NCBI RefSeq assembly: GCF_019175385.1
Contig: NC_083339.1
Span: 25,759,637-25,823,636 of the forward strand
Direction: 5' to 3'
From: Lycium barbarum
Lineage: Eukaryota > Streptophyta > Magnoliopsida > Solanales > Solanaceae
DNA: 64,000 bases
Positions 47,603-59,868 of the stretch are shown piece after piece. The translations under genes were made by a program, and so were the position numbers. Every line of letters begins with the position of its first letter. Position 1 is the stretch's first letter. A model generated the notes under the pieces. The model did no database searches, was not told the DNA's origin, and saw nothing but the letters and a program-made list of their open reading frames with translations.

Positions 47603-47844
47603 CTCCGTTCCAAAATATGTGTCGTTTTAGGAAAAAAATTATTTCAAAATAAGTGTCACTTTAGGAATTCAAAACAAAACATAGTAATCGTTTCCAATTA
47701 TATCCTTATATTAAATAACTATTTTTTTTAATAGTGCTCAATTCTTTATAAACATCTAATAAATAGAGTTAACTTGATAAACTGTACCTTTTTTTTAATG
47801 AACGTGAAATGAATTAAAACGATACTTATTTTGGGACGGAGGGG
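47603..47844. mobile_element. Stowaway-like MITE
   Basis: The ends CTCCGTTCCAAAATATGTGTC and ACTTATTTTGGGACGGAGG are inverted complements, followed by TA on the right. 242 bases. Confidence 0.7.
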
Positions 47845-48244
47845 TACAGTGTTATGATTGATCGTACGTCAAAAAATAATCACTGTATAACTGTTGTAGC
47901 ATTGACTTGCATTTAATGCCCATTCCACCCTTAACTCACTATTGAATATCGAGAACTTGCACAAATGATGCAAGAGATAGAGAAAGAAATCCAAAAGAAA
48001 AAAAAAATGGAAAGTCATTTGGGAAGAAGATCGAAGAATTGTAAACTTTTGCTAATCTTCCCCATTAAGCTTTCTCCTTAACTGTAATTGCTCCCAAGAA
48101 TATACTCTTGAAAGAGCAAAACATAAATGCAGAGTTATCCTTATCATTCTTGTTCATTCAAAAGTTCCGAAGCTTATCTCATAAAATGAATAGTCTATGG
48201 GACATTTTTGTCATGGTATTTACTACATGTATTATTAATACTTA

Positions 48245-48746
48245 GGAGTCGTTTGGTAGAATGTATTAGAAAAAATAATGCATGTATAGCTTCGTGTATT
48301 ATTAAACCCTTGTTTGGTACATTTTGTCAATCTATCTTGTATTAATTATACACCTTATTTGGTATTATTCTACGTATAAGTAATACATAACAAACCATGG
48401 TATTAGCAATACCAAGTTTATTAATTAATACATGCATAAGCTTGGTTAAAGATAAAATTTCCCTTGAAGTCCTTCAAAGCTAAAGAATGTTGACAGGGCA
48501 GATTTAGAGGGTGTTCACCCGAACATACTCAACAAATAATTACAGTGTATATATAGGGTAGATTTTCTGTATTTATGTACGTATATGTAATAATGCATGC
48601 TATTTTTAATACACCACATCAAATAATTGATAAAAAATAATCTCAGGATTTCTAATCTCAGCATAATCTATCTCTGCATTACTAATCCTTACACTACTAG
48701 TACACCTTATTCAGTACTATAACTATAAACCCTATCAAACGACCCC
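48245..48746. mobile_element. Tourist-like MITE, GTCGTTTGGTAG family
   Basis: The ends GGAGTCGTTTGGTAG and CTATCAAACGACCCC match at 13 of 15 positions and are flanked by TTA (48242-48244, 48747-48749). The interior (AATAATGCATGTATAG and related palindromic lines) is AT-rich. A short foreign block near 48495-48600 (GGCAGATTTAGAGGGTGTTC) seems inserted. Confidence 0.8.
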
Positions 48747-49614
48747 TTACATTCTTATTTCACATTTTATTATGCATAAAATAACGCATCAATTCATGTA
48801 TAACTAATAACTTATTCATGTGTTATTTATTTCAAAAAGATATAGAACTAAATAAGGTATTATTAATGCTGACTGATCTTTATACAGGGATTGATTTATC
48901 TTATGCGTCGTACGAAACGGTCCTAAGGTGATCAACGTTCATAATAGATTATCAAATATATTTCATTGTAATGGATTGAGAAAAAACTTTGATTTTCTTC
49001 CACAATTCCTTAAAGTTAATGGCAAAGTTTAAATGTTGAAAGATGGCATATATGTAATAGATACTTTTGAATCAACTGTCCGATTCAACTCCGGAAAAGA
49101 TGAAGAAGCTAAGTCCAAAGATTAATGTTCTAAAATGTATATAAATTTCTACGGAGTACAATAAATTTACTCTAATTGGTCTAATTGACTCTGTTGAAAT
49201 AATAAATCACAGTTCAATCGTAAAAGATAATATAGTATTTTGTTGGCCACATAAAAATAGAATAATCACCCCACCACCAATACAATATGTCGTTGGCAAA
49301 ACTAAACAATATCCGTATTAAATTATGCCAGATTTAATTTATTACTTTGTGCGGAAAAAGATGTGGAATGATAATATACTAGTATGCGTTATCAATATGT
49401 GAATTAATTATTTAAACAACAGTATCCTTTTAAACCACCAAAACTACCTTTAAATTGAGCAAAAATCTGTATAATTCATATATAACAATTTTTTTACATT
49501 TTAACTCTTTCAATTCATTTTTTTGTTTTAATTTATTTTCAACTAGTAAATGACCAAATTTACTGAATGTTGATGTGATAGAATCCCAGTTAACCAATAA
49601 TACCATATATTAAA
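48747..49614. other. AT-rich intergenic region
   Basis: No coding or repeat structure that I can support. Confidence 0.5.
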
Positions 49615-50451
49615 CGGAAAAGGGTCAAATATACCCCTGTACTATCAGAAAATGGTTAAATATACCCCTTCGTTATATTTTTGGTCCAAATATACTCTCT
49701 CGTTATACTTTGGGTTCAAATATACCATCTGTTAGACTTTGGATCCAAATATACTCCTCCGTTAAAATTGTACATGGTGGACATGAGATATGATATGACA
49801 CGGACAACTCGGTGAGGTGGACACCACATGACATGCCACCTCACCACCTCAACCCATTTACCCCTCTCCCCTTCTTCTTCCACCACTACCATCTCCTCGC
49901 CTCCACAACCTTTGCCACAATTTTACCAAAAATAACTCCTTATTTTAGTTTCAACTTTGGGGACCTTGTTTTTTAAGTGTTTAATGCAAGTTTTAACTAC
50001 TATACTTACAAATCTTTTATAACCTTTTTCCAAGGGGAGATTAATAATGATCCAGTAGAATTCTAGACCACAATTTTATGATACCCCATTGATAATGCAT
50101 ATGTTATTTGGGCAAATAGCATTGGAATTCTTCTTTATACTTCTCTTGTTTCTTTTATTTTTATTTTACTGGCAAGTGAATTTGAAGTTTTGGACTGATC
50201 CTTTTTTATTTCTTTTCTTATCTTTTGTAAAGCTCTCTGTCACCAAAGCAAAATACAAAAAGATTGTGAACGGAATTGGCATCTGCAGTTCAAGTGATAT
50301 GATAAAGTTTGCCTCACAAACCCAATGGTGCTAATGGTGGAAAACATGTAGAGGGGAGGAGATGTAGTGGAAGAAGAAGGGGGAAGAGAGGGGTAAATGG
50401 GTAGGGGTGGTGAGGTGGCATGCCATGTGGTGTCCACCTCACCGAGTTGTC

Positions 50452-51480
50452 TGTATACGGTAAAAAACGGATGCGAGGCAAACCGGTGGAGCGAGGGGGC
50501 CGACTGATCTGCCTTCTTTGTCATTGGAACGACCAAGCCCGGTGACCCGAGCATTCGTGACCGTTGGTCCGAATTGATCGTGGTCGTTGGTCCGTTTGAC
50601 CGGGGCCGTTGGTCCGAATTGGTCGTGGCCGCTGGTCCATTTGATCATAGCCGTTGGTCCGGGTGGCCGTTGCACGCGGGTCACGCGCCAGTAACGTCCT
50701 GTCTTGGTCAACTACCCACTATGCGTGTGTCAGACGACGCCGTCAGTCTAATCCCACCAAATCCGTGCAGAGCTGTCCTTGTTGCTATTATTTTATTAGT
50801 TCACATCATATGAGACCCATGGAGGTCACACTATAAATAGGGCACATCCCCCTCCTTTGGGAGGGTTGGCTTCTTCATCCTCCAAGAACACTTGTAATAG
50901 AAAAATATATATGCAATCTCTCTCTCAATATTCGATCCGGCCAAGGCCGTTTATTTCCATTTACGTTGTGTTTCTTCCATTAAGTATTCAACATGGCTTC
51001 TAAACGTTCATGTCCGTAGCAAATTAAGCAAATCACCGTTACTAGCCGTTTTATCGCCAAATACTCACACGCTTGTTTTCCGCTATCAAATATACATCAA
51101 GATCCAAGCACATATCCTATACCCGCGTACAAATTCAATTGGTTTCCCAATTTCGGGGTAAACAGTTTGGCGCCCACCGTGGGGCTAAGATAATAGTGGT
51201 CTTTGATCTTGATCTCTATCTTACCCATCAAAATCAGAAACATCTGCTGTCCGTCTCTGAAAAAACGGACCAAATGGCTAACAGTGGGCAATCTGGTCAC
51301 GTCAACAACAACGAGATCGTGGCCGAAAATGAAGGCAGCGGGCCACGAGGATTGCCAAACCCCACTGACCCTTTAAATACTAACAATTCAATTACTTTGT
51401 CTGAGACATAAGTCCGGAAAGAACCGGATACCCCGAATGATAATATTGACTGTTTCTTGTACGTGAAACAGTCAATATTA
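50452..51480 (+). mobile_element. LTR plus primer-binding site and gag start of an LTR retrotransposon, nested
   Basis: The LTR runs from TGTATACGG (50452) to GGGTAAACA (51164), 713 bases, with TATA box CTATAAATAGGGC near 50831. Directly after it TTTGGCGCCCACCGTGGGGC (51165-51185) is a primer-binding site beginning TGGCGCC, as in plant gypsy elements primed by tRNA-Asp. A gag N-terminus MANSGQSGHVNNNEIVAENE (51274-51411) follows and is cut off. No 3' LTR is present. The insertion lies inside the right arm of the Mutator-like element. Confidence 0.8.
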
Positions 51481-51482
51481 AA
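51443..51482. repeat. perfect 16-base hairpin
   Basis: TAATATTGACTGTTTC and its exact complement are separated by 8 bases (TTGTACGT). It sits at the junction between the truncated gag fragment and the Mutator-like arm, and could be a scar of the rearrangement that deleted the rest of the retrotransposon. Confidence 0.8.
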
Positions 51483-51685
51483 CCGGATGCCACGTCATAT
51501 CTCATGTCCATCATGGAAATTTTAATGGAGGAGGCGTAAATTTGGACCCGAAATATAACAAAGGGGTATATTTGAACTCAAAATATAACGAGAAGGGTAT
51601 ATTTGAACTCAAAATATAACGAGAGACATATTTAACCCTTTTCTGATAGTACAGCAATATATTTGACCCTTTTCCGTATATTAAA

Positions 51686-53119
51686 AGTTGAATCGTTGTT
51701 TGTTATCGTCAAGGCATCAAGGCCAAAATGAAACTTATCCTTAACGTACGTAAGAAGGTTCCCATAAGCAATTACGGATGACTCATTTTAAGAAGTAAAT
51801 AGAGAATAACCATTTACCAAAAATTGTCTATCACACAATCCTACTGTCCAATGGAACTAAAATTTGCTGGTAAAACTCTTTTTCTGCTAGGCTGTTATCC
51901 ATTTACATAGTGGAAGACAGCTTTTTTCTCGGACAAGGACCTTTTGTGTTGTTTATTATCGTAAAGACACGCAGATTATGTCAAGCAAACGTGTTATCTT
52001 GTATGAAATGTTTATTCCTATCTAAATATTTATATTTATTTATATCCAAATAATAGATGTGTGATGTGGTTTGAACTTAGACTCGATTATTTAATCATGA
52101 TTTCTCTGCAAGTTAATTTGTTATAGCCTGAGAATTATTACATAGATCAAGCGTTCGAACGTTTCACTACTTCTTCCTCTCATTGCTCTTCCTAGAATTG
52201 ACAGTTGAATCAGACGGTTGTGTTTATATTTAGGAGATGAGAGAAGATCTAATCATGTATTTATAGGCATCAAGCTTTGACTTAACATGTATCTCCATAA
52301 CAGACTTATTAGATTTTCAACGGCGTTACACTACCGCCAGCGCATACCTATACATGATTCGGGCCCAATAATGAATCCAACATATAATTGGTCCAAGTCA
52401 TGTCCATCAACTATATCTGTTTAGCCCATTCGGTAAACCATGCACAATAATCAAATTAATGTTAGTTCACATATAGTAAATGCTCAACAATATGTGTGGC
52501 CTGAAGCCAAATTCACATAAGAGGCTTAAATTTTATTTTATCTTTAAAAAATTATGAGTATATATTTTTGTTTGGAGTCTATCTATTAGCTTTCCCATAT
52601 GGAAATGTTGATAATTTGCTGGCAAAACAGCTTCTCGTGTTCCCCCCCCCCCCCCCCCCCCCCCTCTTGCTTCAAATGCTGCAATACTTAAAGTTAATAT
52701 AAAAATTGCATTTTGCTTTATTTGTTTTTTCAGTTCATGATTCATGTTTTTGACAAAGGGAGTGAAAAAATCAAGTGGCTCTTGTCTATATTGTTTTTGA
52801 CTGTAAATGAGTAAAAATGTGTGATACATGTTTTACTGTGATAAGCAAATTAAGTAAAAACGTGGGTAACTTGTCAAAATACCACAAATAAAAATTCACT
52901 TTCACAAAAGACCTCCAAAAACTGTTTCTTGTACCTGAAAGAAATGTTTTTTTCTTTTTCCATTTTATAAAAATATTATACTTTTCCATTTAAAATGCTC
53001 AATTATTTCTCAAAAAATTTGTTCATTGCTCCTCAAAAGGGGGAAAATGGGGCCTTGGGGCCTAAGGCAAAGGCCTTAGTTGCCTAAGGCTGGAGCCCGC
53101 ACTGTCCAACACTCTCACC
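51686..53119. other. intergenic region
   Basis: No gene seen. It contains a C run of about 23 (52642-52664) and a GGCCTAAGGC-type palindromic stretch at 53050-53095. The rest is AT-rich and unassigned. Confidence 0.5.
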
Positions 53120-54439
53120 TAGGGTTGTTCATGGTTAGGTTTGGATCGATTATTGATTAAAATCATAACCAAATCAATTTAGTCAGTTTTTAAATGTCTA
53201 AAACCATAACCAAACCAAATAAAATAATAACCACTGGTTTGGTTATTGTCGGTTTGTTCGGTTTGGTTCGATTTTTCGGTTTATGACTAACAGCCATGAG
53301 ACTCATCAGTAAAACATTAAAAAGTTGAAAAAGACATGTCTTTTTTTGGTTCAAACGATAACTTTTATTTATAGTTTAAGGTGGAATATACATCACAAAA
53401 ACATTTTCACTATTAGTGATAGTGTAGTACTCAAGTTACCCAAAGTTGCTAAACTATTCCATATAGAGCTAAAAATTAACTTAGTAGTGGCTGCACCATT
53501 TTTATCATCTTAATACACATAACTGGAAATAAAGTAGAGCATAGGAGCTTTTAGTTGTTGCTACAAACATACATATTAATTAAACATAAAGACTACCTAA
53601 AATTAAAGTAAAATATATGAAATAAAAAAACTTTGTGTAATGATCCCAAACTTTAGGGCAGTACTTGCATTTTGCCCTTAGTTCTCTTATTTTATTAAAA
53701 AAAAATTGTGTAATGATCCCAAACTTCAGATGTTTTTCTATCGTTATCCCCAAGGCTAGGGTCTCGACTACAAGGAGTTGTTCTTTTCTGTTTTTAGGAG
53801 GATTACCCACGGAAGAAGTATTAGGGCATTACCATGTGCTTGAGTTGCAGCAAATGCTGATGTTACTGAAGTATATTCTATAGGAACCTCCAAATCTACA
53901 ACCTCTGTCCTTTTCATATGAAAAATATTAGAAGTTTAGGACTCATTCAGACAAGAAAAAAGAAAGGCATAAATTCGAAAAAAAAAGAAACAACCTAAAA
54001 TCAAATGGCTGACAAAGAAAGACTAAAAATTTAAGTTAAAGACATTAGACTCTAACGTGAGCTTCTGTTAATAGGTTTACACTTAAAGAGTTAAAAGACT
54101 TAAAGAAATGGGCTTGGACATATTCTTAAAAACATGGGCCTTAAACAATCATGTGTAATAAGTAAACCAAAAATTAAATTAATGATTAAAAGGTATAAAA
54201 TATTTATAATTATTTATGAAAAACTAATATTATACATATAAATAATTATAAAATTTATCGGTTTGGTTCGGTTATTTATTCAGTTATTTTTTAATAGAAT
54301 CATAACCAAACCAGATATTATCGGTTTTTAAAATTTAAAACCAAATCAAACCAAACCAAACCAAATGTCGGTTTTTTTATTTGGTTTGGTCAAATTTTCG
54401 GTTTGGTTTTGGTTTTAACCAAAACCGTGAACAGCCCTA
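53120..54439. mobile_element. non-autonomous hAT element (1.32 kb) with exact 8-bp target duplication
   Basis: The ends TAGGGTTGTTCATGGTT and AACCAAAACCGTGAACAGCCCTA are inverted complements. CTCTCACC stands on both sides (53112-53119, 54440-54447). Subterminal regions (53150-53290 and 54255-54410) are packed with short GGTTTGG / CCAAACC motifs in both orientations, typical of transposase-binding subterminal repeats. The interior holds a near-repeat (GTGTAATGATCCCAAACTT at 53634 and 53706) and no transposase domain. Confidence 0.85.
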
Positions 54440-54447
54440 CTCTCACC

Positions 54448-57164
54448 ATGTTAAAATGTTAAATTACTTAACTAAAAAGATCATTTAAATATAATAAATT
54501 TTATGATATAATGTAAATACTAAACGAAGATAAGTAAAGGACAATTCGGTACACTAAGCTCCTGGTATAAGTATTTAAGATAAACTTATATAAAAGTTTA
54601 AAAGAACGAATTTTTTGTATTTAATTAATGCCATATCACATGCTATTCTGGCTTTCCTCATGAGCAAGTATACCTGTTAATTTCTTGTAATGAGTAATTA
54701 TGTGATTCTAACTCGGACATTACTTTTTTGCTTTCGATAACATATTGATTGTATGAATAATCTCGTTTAAAATTTGAATTATTAGAAGGAAACACTTTTA
54801 TATATTTAATACTAATATACTATATGTCTTAATAATAACATTTTAAAGGTTTTATAATCATCTTTGTTTTTATATTGGGTGACGTACCGACCAGGAACTT
54901 TAATACCTACTAGGGAATATTTTTTTCTCTTAAGCACATAGGATTAACAATAAGTGCCTTTTACTATATTACTCACTAATCAACCCATTTATGGTTTCTA
55001 GTACAATAAAAAAAGTCTTTGGTTCACTTTTCATCTTTCTATAAATTTATTAATGATGAAGATCTACTTTTAACTTTCTGCCAACGATTCGCCGATGAAG
55101 CTTTTGAGGAAAAGATAATGTATATGATAATTATTATTATGTTAAAGAATCAGAAGCATAATCCAAAGTCCAAACTGGAGTTTGACATTATTCTGAAACA
55201 TTAGCTTTTACAATGTAAGGTAATGGCTACCAATATATGCTAAGCTAGCAGTATTATTTGATAGTTTACCTAAGGGAAATGAAAGGCCCAAGTTTACCTT
55301 TTTATTGTATGAAATATCTTAACATTAGCCTATGCATCGTTATACCGCTGTCATTAATAAATTGTCTCGTATTTGTTAAACTTTAGGTTGGAGTTTTAGG
55401 ATCGAGGACAAAGATAAAACGCTTTGATAACAATAAAGATATGAATCTTGCAAAAATACTTAAATGACCAAAAATATTGAAAATGATAAAAACTAAGCGT
55501 CCACCAAAACATATAAGGTATCAGGTACCTTATCAGTTCCCTTAAGCAAAAAACAGAAGGTAAACAAGACACGATATTTATGTGAAAAACTCCTTGCTTA
55601 AGGGATTAAAAACCACGACCTACCCCAGTAGGATTTCCAACTTTACTAAACTGAGCAATGTTTCAGATTCCAAGCATTTGCAACCTAGGAATTAGACCAC
55701 TAATCCCTCCCCTTACAATAACTCTATTGCAAGTACCTTCTTTGACTAACTCTAGTCAAACACCAAACTAATTCAACTAACTCTAGCTGAATCCTCGCAC
55801 CACTATGACTACCTCTAGCCAAGTGTTTACAACAAAAGCTTGATAAAGACAAAATAGCTACGAAACTCTTCTTAAAGAAGTGTAGGTTTACAATGTAGAG
55901 ATCATAAAGACTAGACAATTCTAGGATTCAAAACATCTTGCGTTGTTAAGATCTGGTCCTTGAAATCTGTCTTAGCTTGTTCATGAAAGCGCCAAGGAGA
56001 ACTGTGGCGGCTGCACTTGTATAAGTCTAATCTTTTTAGGTTTTCAAGTGTTGGGTTGAATAATGCTCAACATGTTGTATAAATATGTGACCAATAGAGA
56101 GAACATGTGAGAAGCATGTGACCATGGACACTCATACAGCTATGCTGCTGCAGTTCTGCCAACCAGTGCAGCAGCTTTACAGGTGTTAAGTGCGTGCAGT
56201 GCTCTTAGAGGACCTGATGGAGAACCTGGTTCTTTGCCCGTTTGTCAAATTATCAAAACTATGAAATGCTATAACTCATCACAAAATATTGTATATTTGA
56301 AATTTGAAAATAAAAGTAAGGATTGGATTGCCAAATAATCCTGACTGCTATCAAACTAGGGGAACATTCACATTAATTTGACCAAATACTCTTATTGTAT
56401 TATTTGACACTTGGTGAGTGGTGGAAGGATTCAGGTATCGAATTCCTTTTTTATATTGGCACTTTAGAACGAACGTCATGAATGACAAACTGGAAAAAGA
56501 ACATATTATTCTTAGGCCAAAAAGGAGTAAAAGTTATCTTGAAATCCTTATTAGCTTTGAAATGATGCCTGCAAAAATATGCACAATGCTCATATTCATA
56601 AGGAAGATTTTCAAGATATATAATATATTCCTGGTTTATTCTTTCTTTCAGTATCTAAATTCTTAAACGGGGATTTTCCATTTCATCTCTATTCATGCTA
56701 AAGAATATATGAATAAAAGAACGATGCTAGATGGCGATATATAATTTTCACTCATTATTTTTGGTTTCAACAATATATATGTTGTTAAAAGTTTGCTTAA
56801 ATCACATATTTATACTAACTTCGTACAAATTTCCCCAAAAGGGAGCAATTACTGCAATAAAATCTAAAAAATAATGATTTCCCATTTATATGATGTATGA
56901 GAAGCATTCTTGCACTTATAATATACTCCCTTCGTTGCATTTTAAGTGAACATGTTATTGTTTGGGAAGTCAAGTAATTTTTCTTTGATCATAATTTTCT
57001 CAATTTTTTTTTTAAAAAATATTATGAGTCATTAGCTATGTGAACTTGTAATAATTTTTGTGTATTTTTTTAAAACTAGATATGATGTAGCCCGTACAAA
57101 GCACGGGCCCAATATTATGGAAATGATAAACAAACTTCTATAATACAATTTTTTTTCTTTTTTT
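54448..57164. other. intergenic region, mostly unassigned
   Basis: No convincing gene. 55490-56270 has the look of retrotransposon LTR debris (CCACGACCTACCCCAGTAGG, GAACCTGGTTCTTTG) but I cannot assign it. CTCCCTTCGTTGCATTTTAAG at 56927 is one end of a decayed Stowaway-like MITE. CCCGTACAAAGCACGGGCC near 57091-57109 is a short palindrome. Confidence 0.4.
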
Positions 57165-57548
57165 GGGATTACCCTTCAAAGGCAGTGTTCGTTAATTTTT
57201 CCCCCTCAAATTGCTGGTCTTTAATTTTTGCCCTTGCCTAAAACCCCGAGTTTTGGGATTCGAAAACCCGCTCAGTTAAAAATAAAATAAAATTGCAAGA
57301 CAGAGTTTCGTAGCAAAAGTTAGGTCTTAAGACAGAGTTTTGCTTTATGCTTGAAGGCAAAACTCTGTCTTAAGTAGAGTTTACAGTCAAACTCCGCCTT
57401 ACAGATTTTTTTTTTTAATTTTTAACTGAGCGGGGAGTTCGAACCCGGAATCTATGAATTTTATGCAAAGGCCAAAAATTAAAGATCAGCAATTTTGAGG
57501 GACATAAATTAAAGACCACCCCCGAATAATGGTAATCGTGCAAATTTC
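57165..57548. mobile_element. MITE with double inverted ends (copy B)
   Basis: Same family as 6032-6512: GGGATTACCCTTCAAAGG and GCTGGTCTTTAATTTTTG on the left, AAAAATTAAAGATCAGC and GGTAATCGTGCAAATTT on the right. TTCGAACCCGG motifs lie in the arms. The centre differs completely from copy A and folds on its own around AGACAGAGTTTTGC / GCAAAACTCTGTCT. Confidence 0.65.
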
Positions 57549-57570
57549 CCATCTATCTGCAGTTTGCTGA

Positions 57571-58202
57571 GGTCCCGTTTGGACATGGTTTGAAACCTGG
57601 TTTCAAACCATGGTTTCAAACCATGTTTGGACATACAATTTGAATATATTAAGTTGTATTTTCTCTTATCGACATAAAAACCCCACAAATTGTGAAAACT
57701 ATCAAAACATTTTCAATTCTTATACAATCTTACCAAATAAGCAAATTATAGTTTATAACAAAATTAGTACACTACTAGAAGACTTTTCTAAAAAATGCAA
57801 CATCAATTAATCAAATTTACTTCAATAAAATTGAAAATTTAACATGAATAGTAATGTAACTACTATTTAATATAATCTTCCCACATAAATTAAAGATTGG
57901 TAGACATAAATAAACGTTAGTAGAAGTTAATGAGATTGGTAAATGATTGATGGGGGTAATTGTTAAAAATATTTACCAACTTATGGTTTTTTTTTTACAA
58001 AATATTAACTTATGGGTTAAATTTTGTATTTAAAAAAGTTGAAACCATGGTTTCAAACCCAAACCATGCTTTTTTGGATGATTTGGGTTCAAATCATGGT
58101 TTCAAATCACAGTTTCAAATCAGGTTTCAAATCACGACTTAAAATTGATGGCCAAATGATGGTTTGAAACCATGGTTTCAAAATTGATGGCCAAAGCCTA
58201 CT
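57571..58202. mobile_element. Tourist-like MITE with repeated GGTTTCAAACC palindromes
   Basis: The ends GGTCCCGTTTGGACATGG and GATGGCCAAAGCCTAC are imperfect inverted complements. TGA precedes and TAA follows, compatible with a decayed 3-base duplication. Both ends carry multiple overlapping palindromes of GTTTGAAACCATGGTTTCAA type (57588-57627 and 58032-58182). Confidence 0.6.
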
Positions 58203-59263
58203 AACAGAAACTTATTATGTACAACCACTGATGGAAAGTGATTCCACCTCTGCATTAAGAGTATCTGGTCTTACTCACTGAGCCACCAAGTTTTACATTA
58301 TGTGCAAAAAGTTACAAAATTACTCATGGATGTTGGATATTTGCATAGCCGTACATTCTTCCATTCTGTGAGACAAACCTATTTACATACTACTTACAGA
58401 CTGATTCCGGACCAATTTACGGCCAAAAGTCTTGTGAATGTTTGTGTTAACATATCCGAAAAGATTGTACCATCGTTTAATTTAGAGCGAAAACGGGTCA
58501 GGGTGGGTTTTAATTATTCTGAAATTAAAAAAAAGGGCCAATTAGAAATGCCACGTGGCTTTTTAACAGAGCCAAACTTGATCGGTTAGTTTGAGGGGTA
58601 AGTTTAAACCCAAAAACAAACCTTAAGGATATTTTTAGATCCAAAGGTAAAAGGAGGGTATTTATGAGTCTTTTTTCATAGATTAGAGGTATTTATGAGT
58701 CTTTTTCCATGAAGGTCACCTAAGCTATGCTATGTTTTTTTCTTTTTTTCTTTTTTCTTTTTCTGTGGTAAGTAAATCAAATTATGATGTTGTTCATCTC
58801 CTTTGCTTGTGGTCTTCGATAAAAATATTACGATCCGTTACATAACTTAGCCAAGATAGAAAATTGTTGTGTCAAGAAGAAGGAAGATATGTAAGAAGAA
58901 ATAACTCCACTTAATAGTAGAGAATTCTTTGAACAACCATCTACTAGCAGCAACTTTTTTCATTTACCATACCAATCTAAAAATTAACACGTATGAACAA
59001 GTTCCCTCTATATGTTTTCTATATTTTGAAAGTTTTTATCTCAATTAGCAATGTTAGCATCTACATATAACTTCATATATCTTGCAATTCTTCAACTAAA
59101 AGTTTTAGTACAATTATCCTTTTCCCACTTGAATCTATATGATCTCGTATAACTCGAAGAAAATTGCTTCCAAGAAGAAGATTTTGCGAGTCCGGAGCCT
59201 AAAGGGTATAAAAATACACGGTATAAACCAAAAGGGGGTAGCCAAAAATTTACAGACCGAAAC
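58203..59263. other. intergenic region with SINE-like fragment
   Basis: The minus strand of 58220-58296 has an A-box-like TGGCTCAGTGAGTAAG and a weak B box (GGTGGAATCA), suggesting a SINE remnant. 58600-58720 repeats the GGATATTTTTAGATCC / GGGTATTTATGAGTC motifs. No gene seen. Confidence 0.35.
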
Positions 59264-59472
59264 GGGTATAACGTGGAGCAGTCCACGTTATACCCCAATT
59301 TTTTTTCCATTGTCAGATTATGGAAAAAAAAAATAAATTAAAAGGTATAACGTGGACGGATCCACGTTATATAAATAATTTTGTATAACGTGGATCAGTC
59401 CACGTTTTACAAATGGACTGATCCACGTTATACGAAATTATTTATATAACGTAGATCAGTCCACGTTATACC
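59264..59472. repeat. array of nested palindromes on a TATAACGTGGA core
   Basis: Four or five palindromes share arms TATAACGTGGA / TCCACGTTATA with 4-base loops: 59264-59295 (14-base perfect arms, loop GCAG), 59346-59371 (loop CGGA), 59383-59410 (loop TCAG, one mismatch) and about 59443-59472. A larger inverted repeat with arms of about 40 bases (59362-59403 and 59414-59453) encloses the third. A C run (59485-59511) and another palindrome on CGTTTTACAAA (59514-59538) follow. The array lies 400 bases beyond the stop codon of the Mutator-type transposase. Confidence 0.85.
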
Positions 59473-59484
59473 TTTCATTAATTT

Positions 59485-59511
59485 CCCCCCCCCCCCCCCC
59501 CCCCCCCCCCC
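59485..59511. repeat. poly-C run
   Basis: About 27 consecutive C directly after the palindrome array. Its length is liable to assembly error. Confidence 0.85.
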
Positions 59512-59868
59512 AGCGTTTTACAAATACTTTGTAAGACGTTGCCTCTATTTAAATCATATTCGGCTGTGTTTTTAATAAAAAAATTTTATTGATTTTTTTA
59601 ATTTTTAAAGCATATAGTTAATTTCAGTGCTTAACTCAAATAAATATTTTAACACATGCAATAATTAAATATGTGTTATATATGCGAACAGAAATAAAAA
59701 ATAAAATATAAGTTAAATAAACGTCACACATTAACTGAGTAGTAAATGTTAAATTACATACTAACTATTAAACGGCACAAAACATGTTATATATTCTTGG
59801 AAGATTACATAAGGAAACAACAATCGTACAACTTAAGAAAAAACATAAAAACCAACAAGCAACAACAA

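Larger units (their letters stand above)
49615..51676. mobile_element. Mutator-like long-TIR element with exact 9-bp target duplication
   Basis: TATATTAAA is present on both sides (49606-49614 and 51677-51685). The ends CGGAAAAGGGTCAAATATA and its complement start arms of about 250-300 bases with tandem lines of the form CAAATATACYCYYYCGTTA. The inner parts of the arms (ACAACTCGGTGAGGTGGAC) pair between 49806 and 50441. The unique core is about 49920-50330. The right arm is split by an LTR fragment (50452 to about 51480). No transposase is encoded. Confidence 0.9.

Noticed and set aside
50089..50334. 81-codon hydrophobic frame that could look like a membrane peptide
   Set aside because: It lies in the core of a non-autonomous Mutator-like element and is biased only by T-rich sequence; no supporting signal.
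59264..59472. CRISPR-like repeats
   Set aside because: The repeats are palindromes with 4-base loops, irregular spacing and no spacers, in a plant nuclear context.
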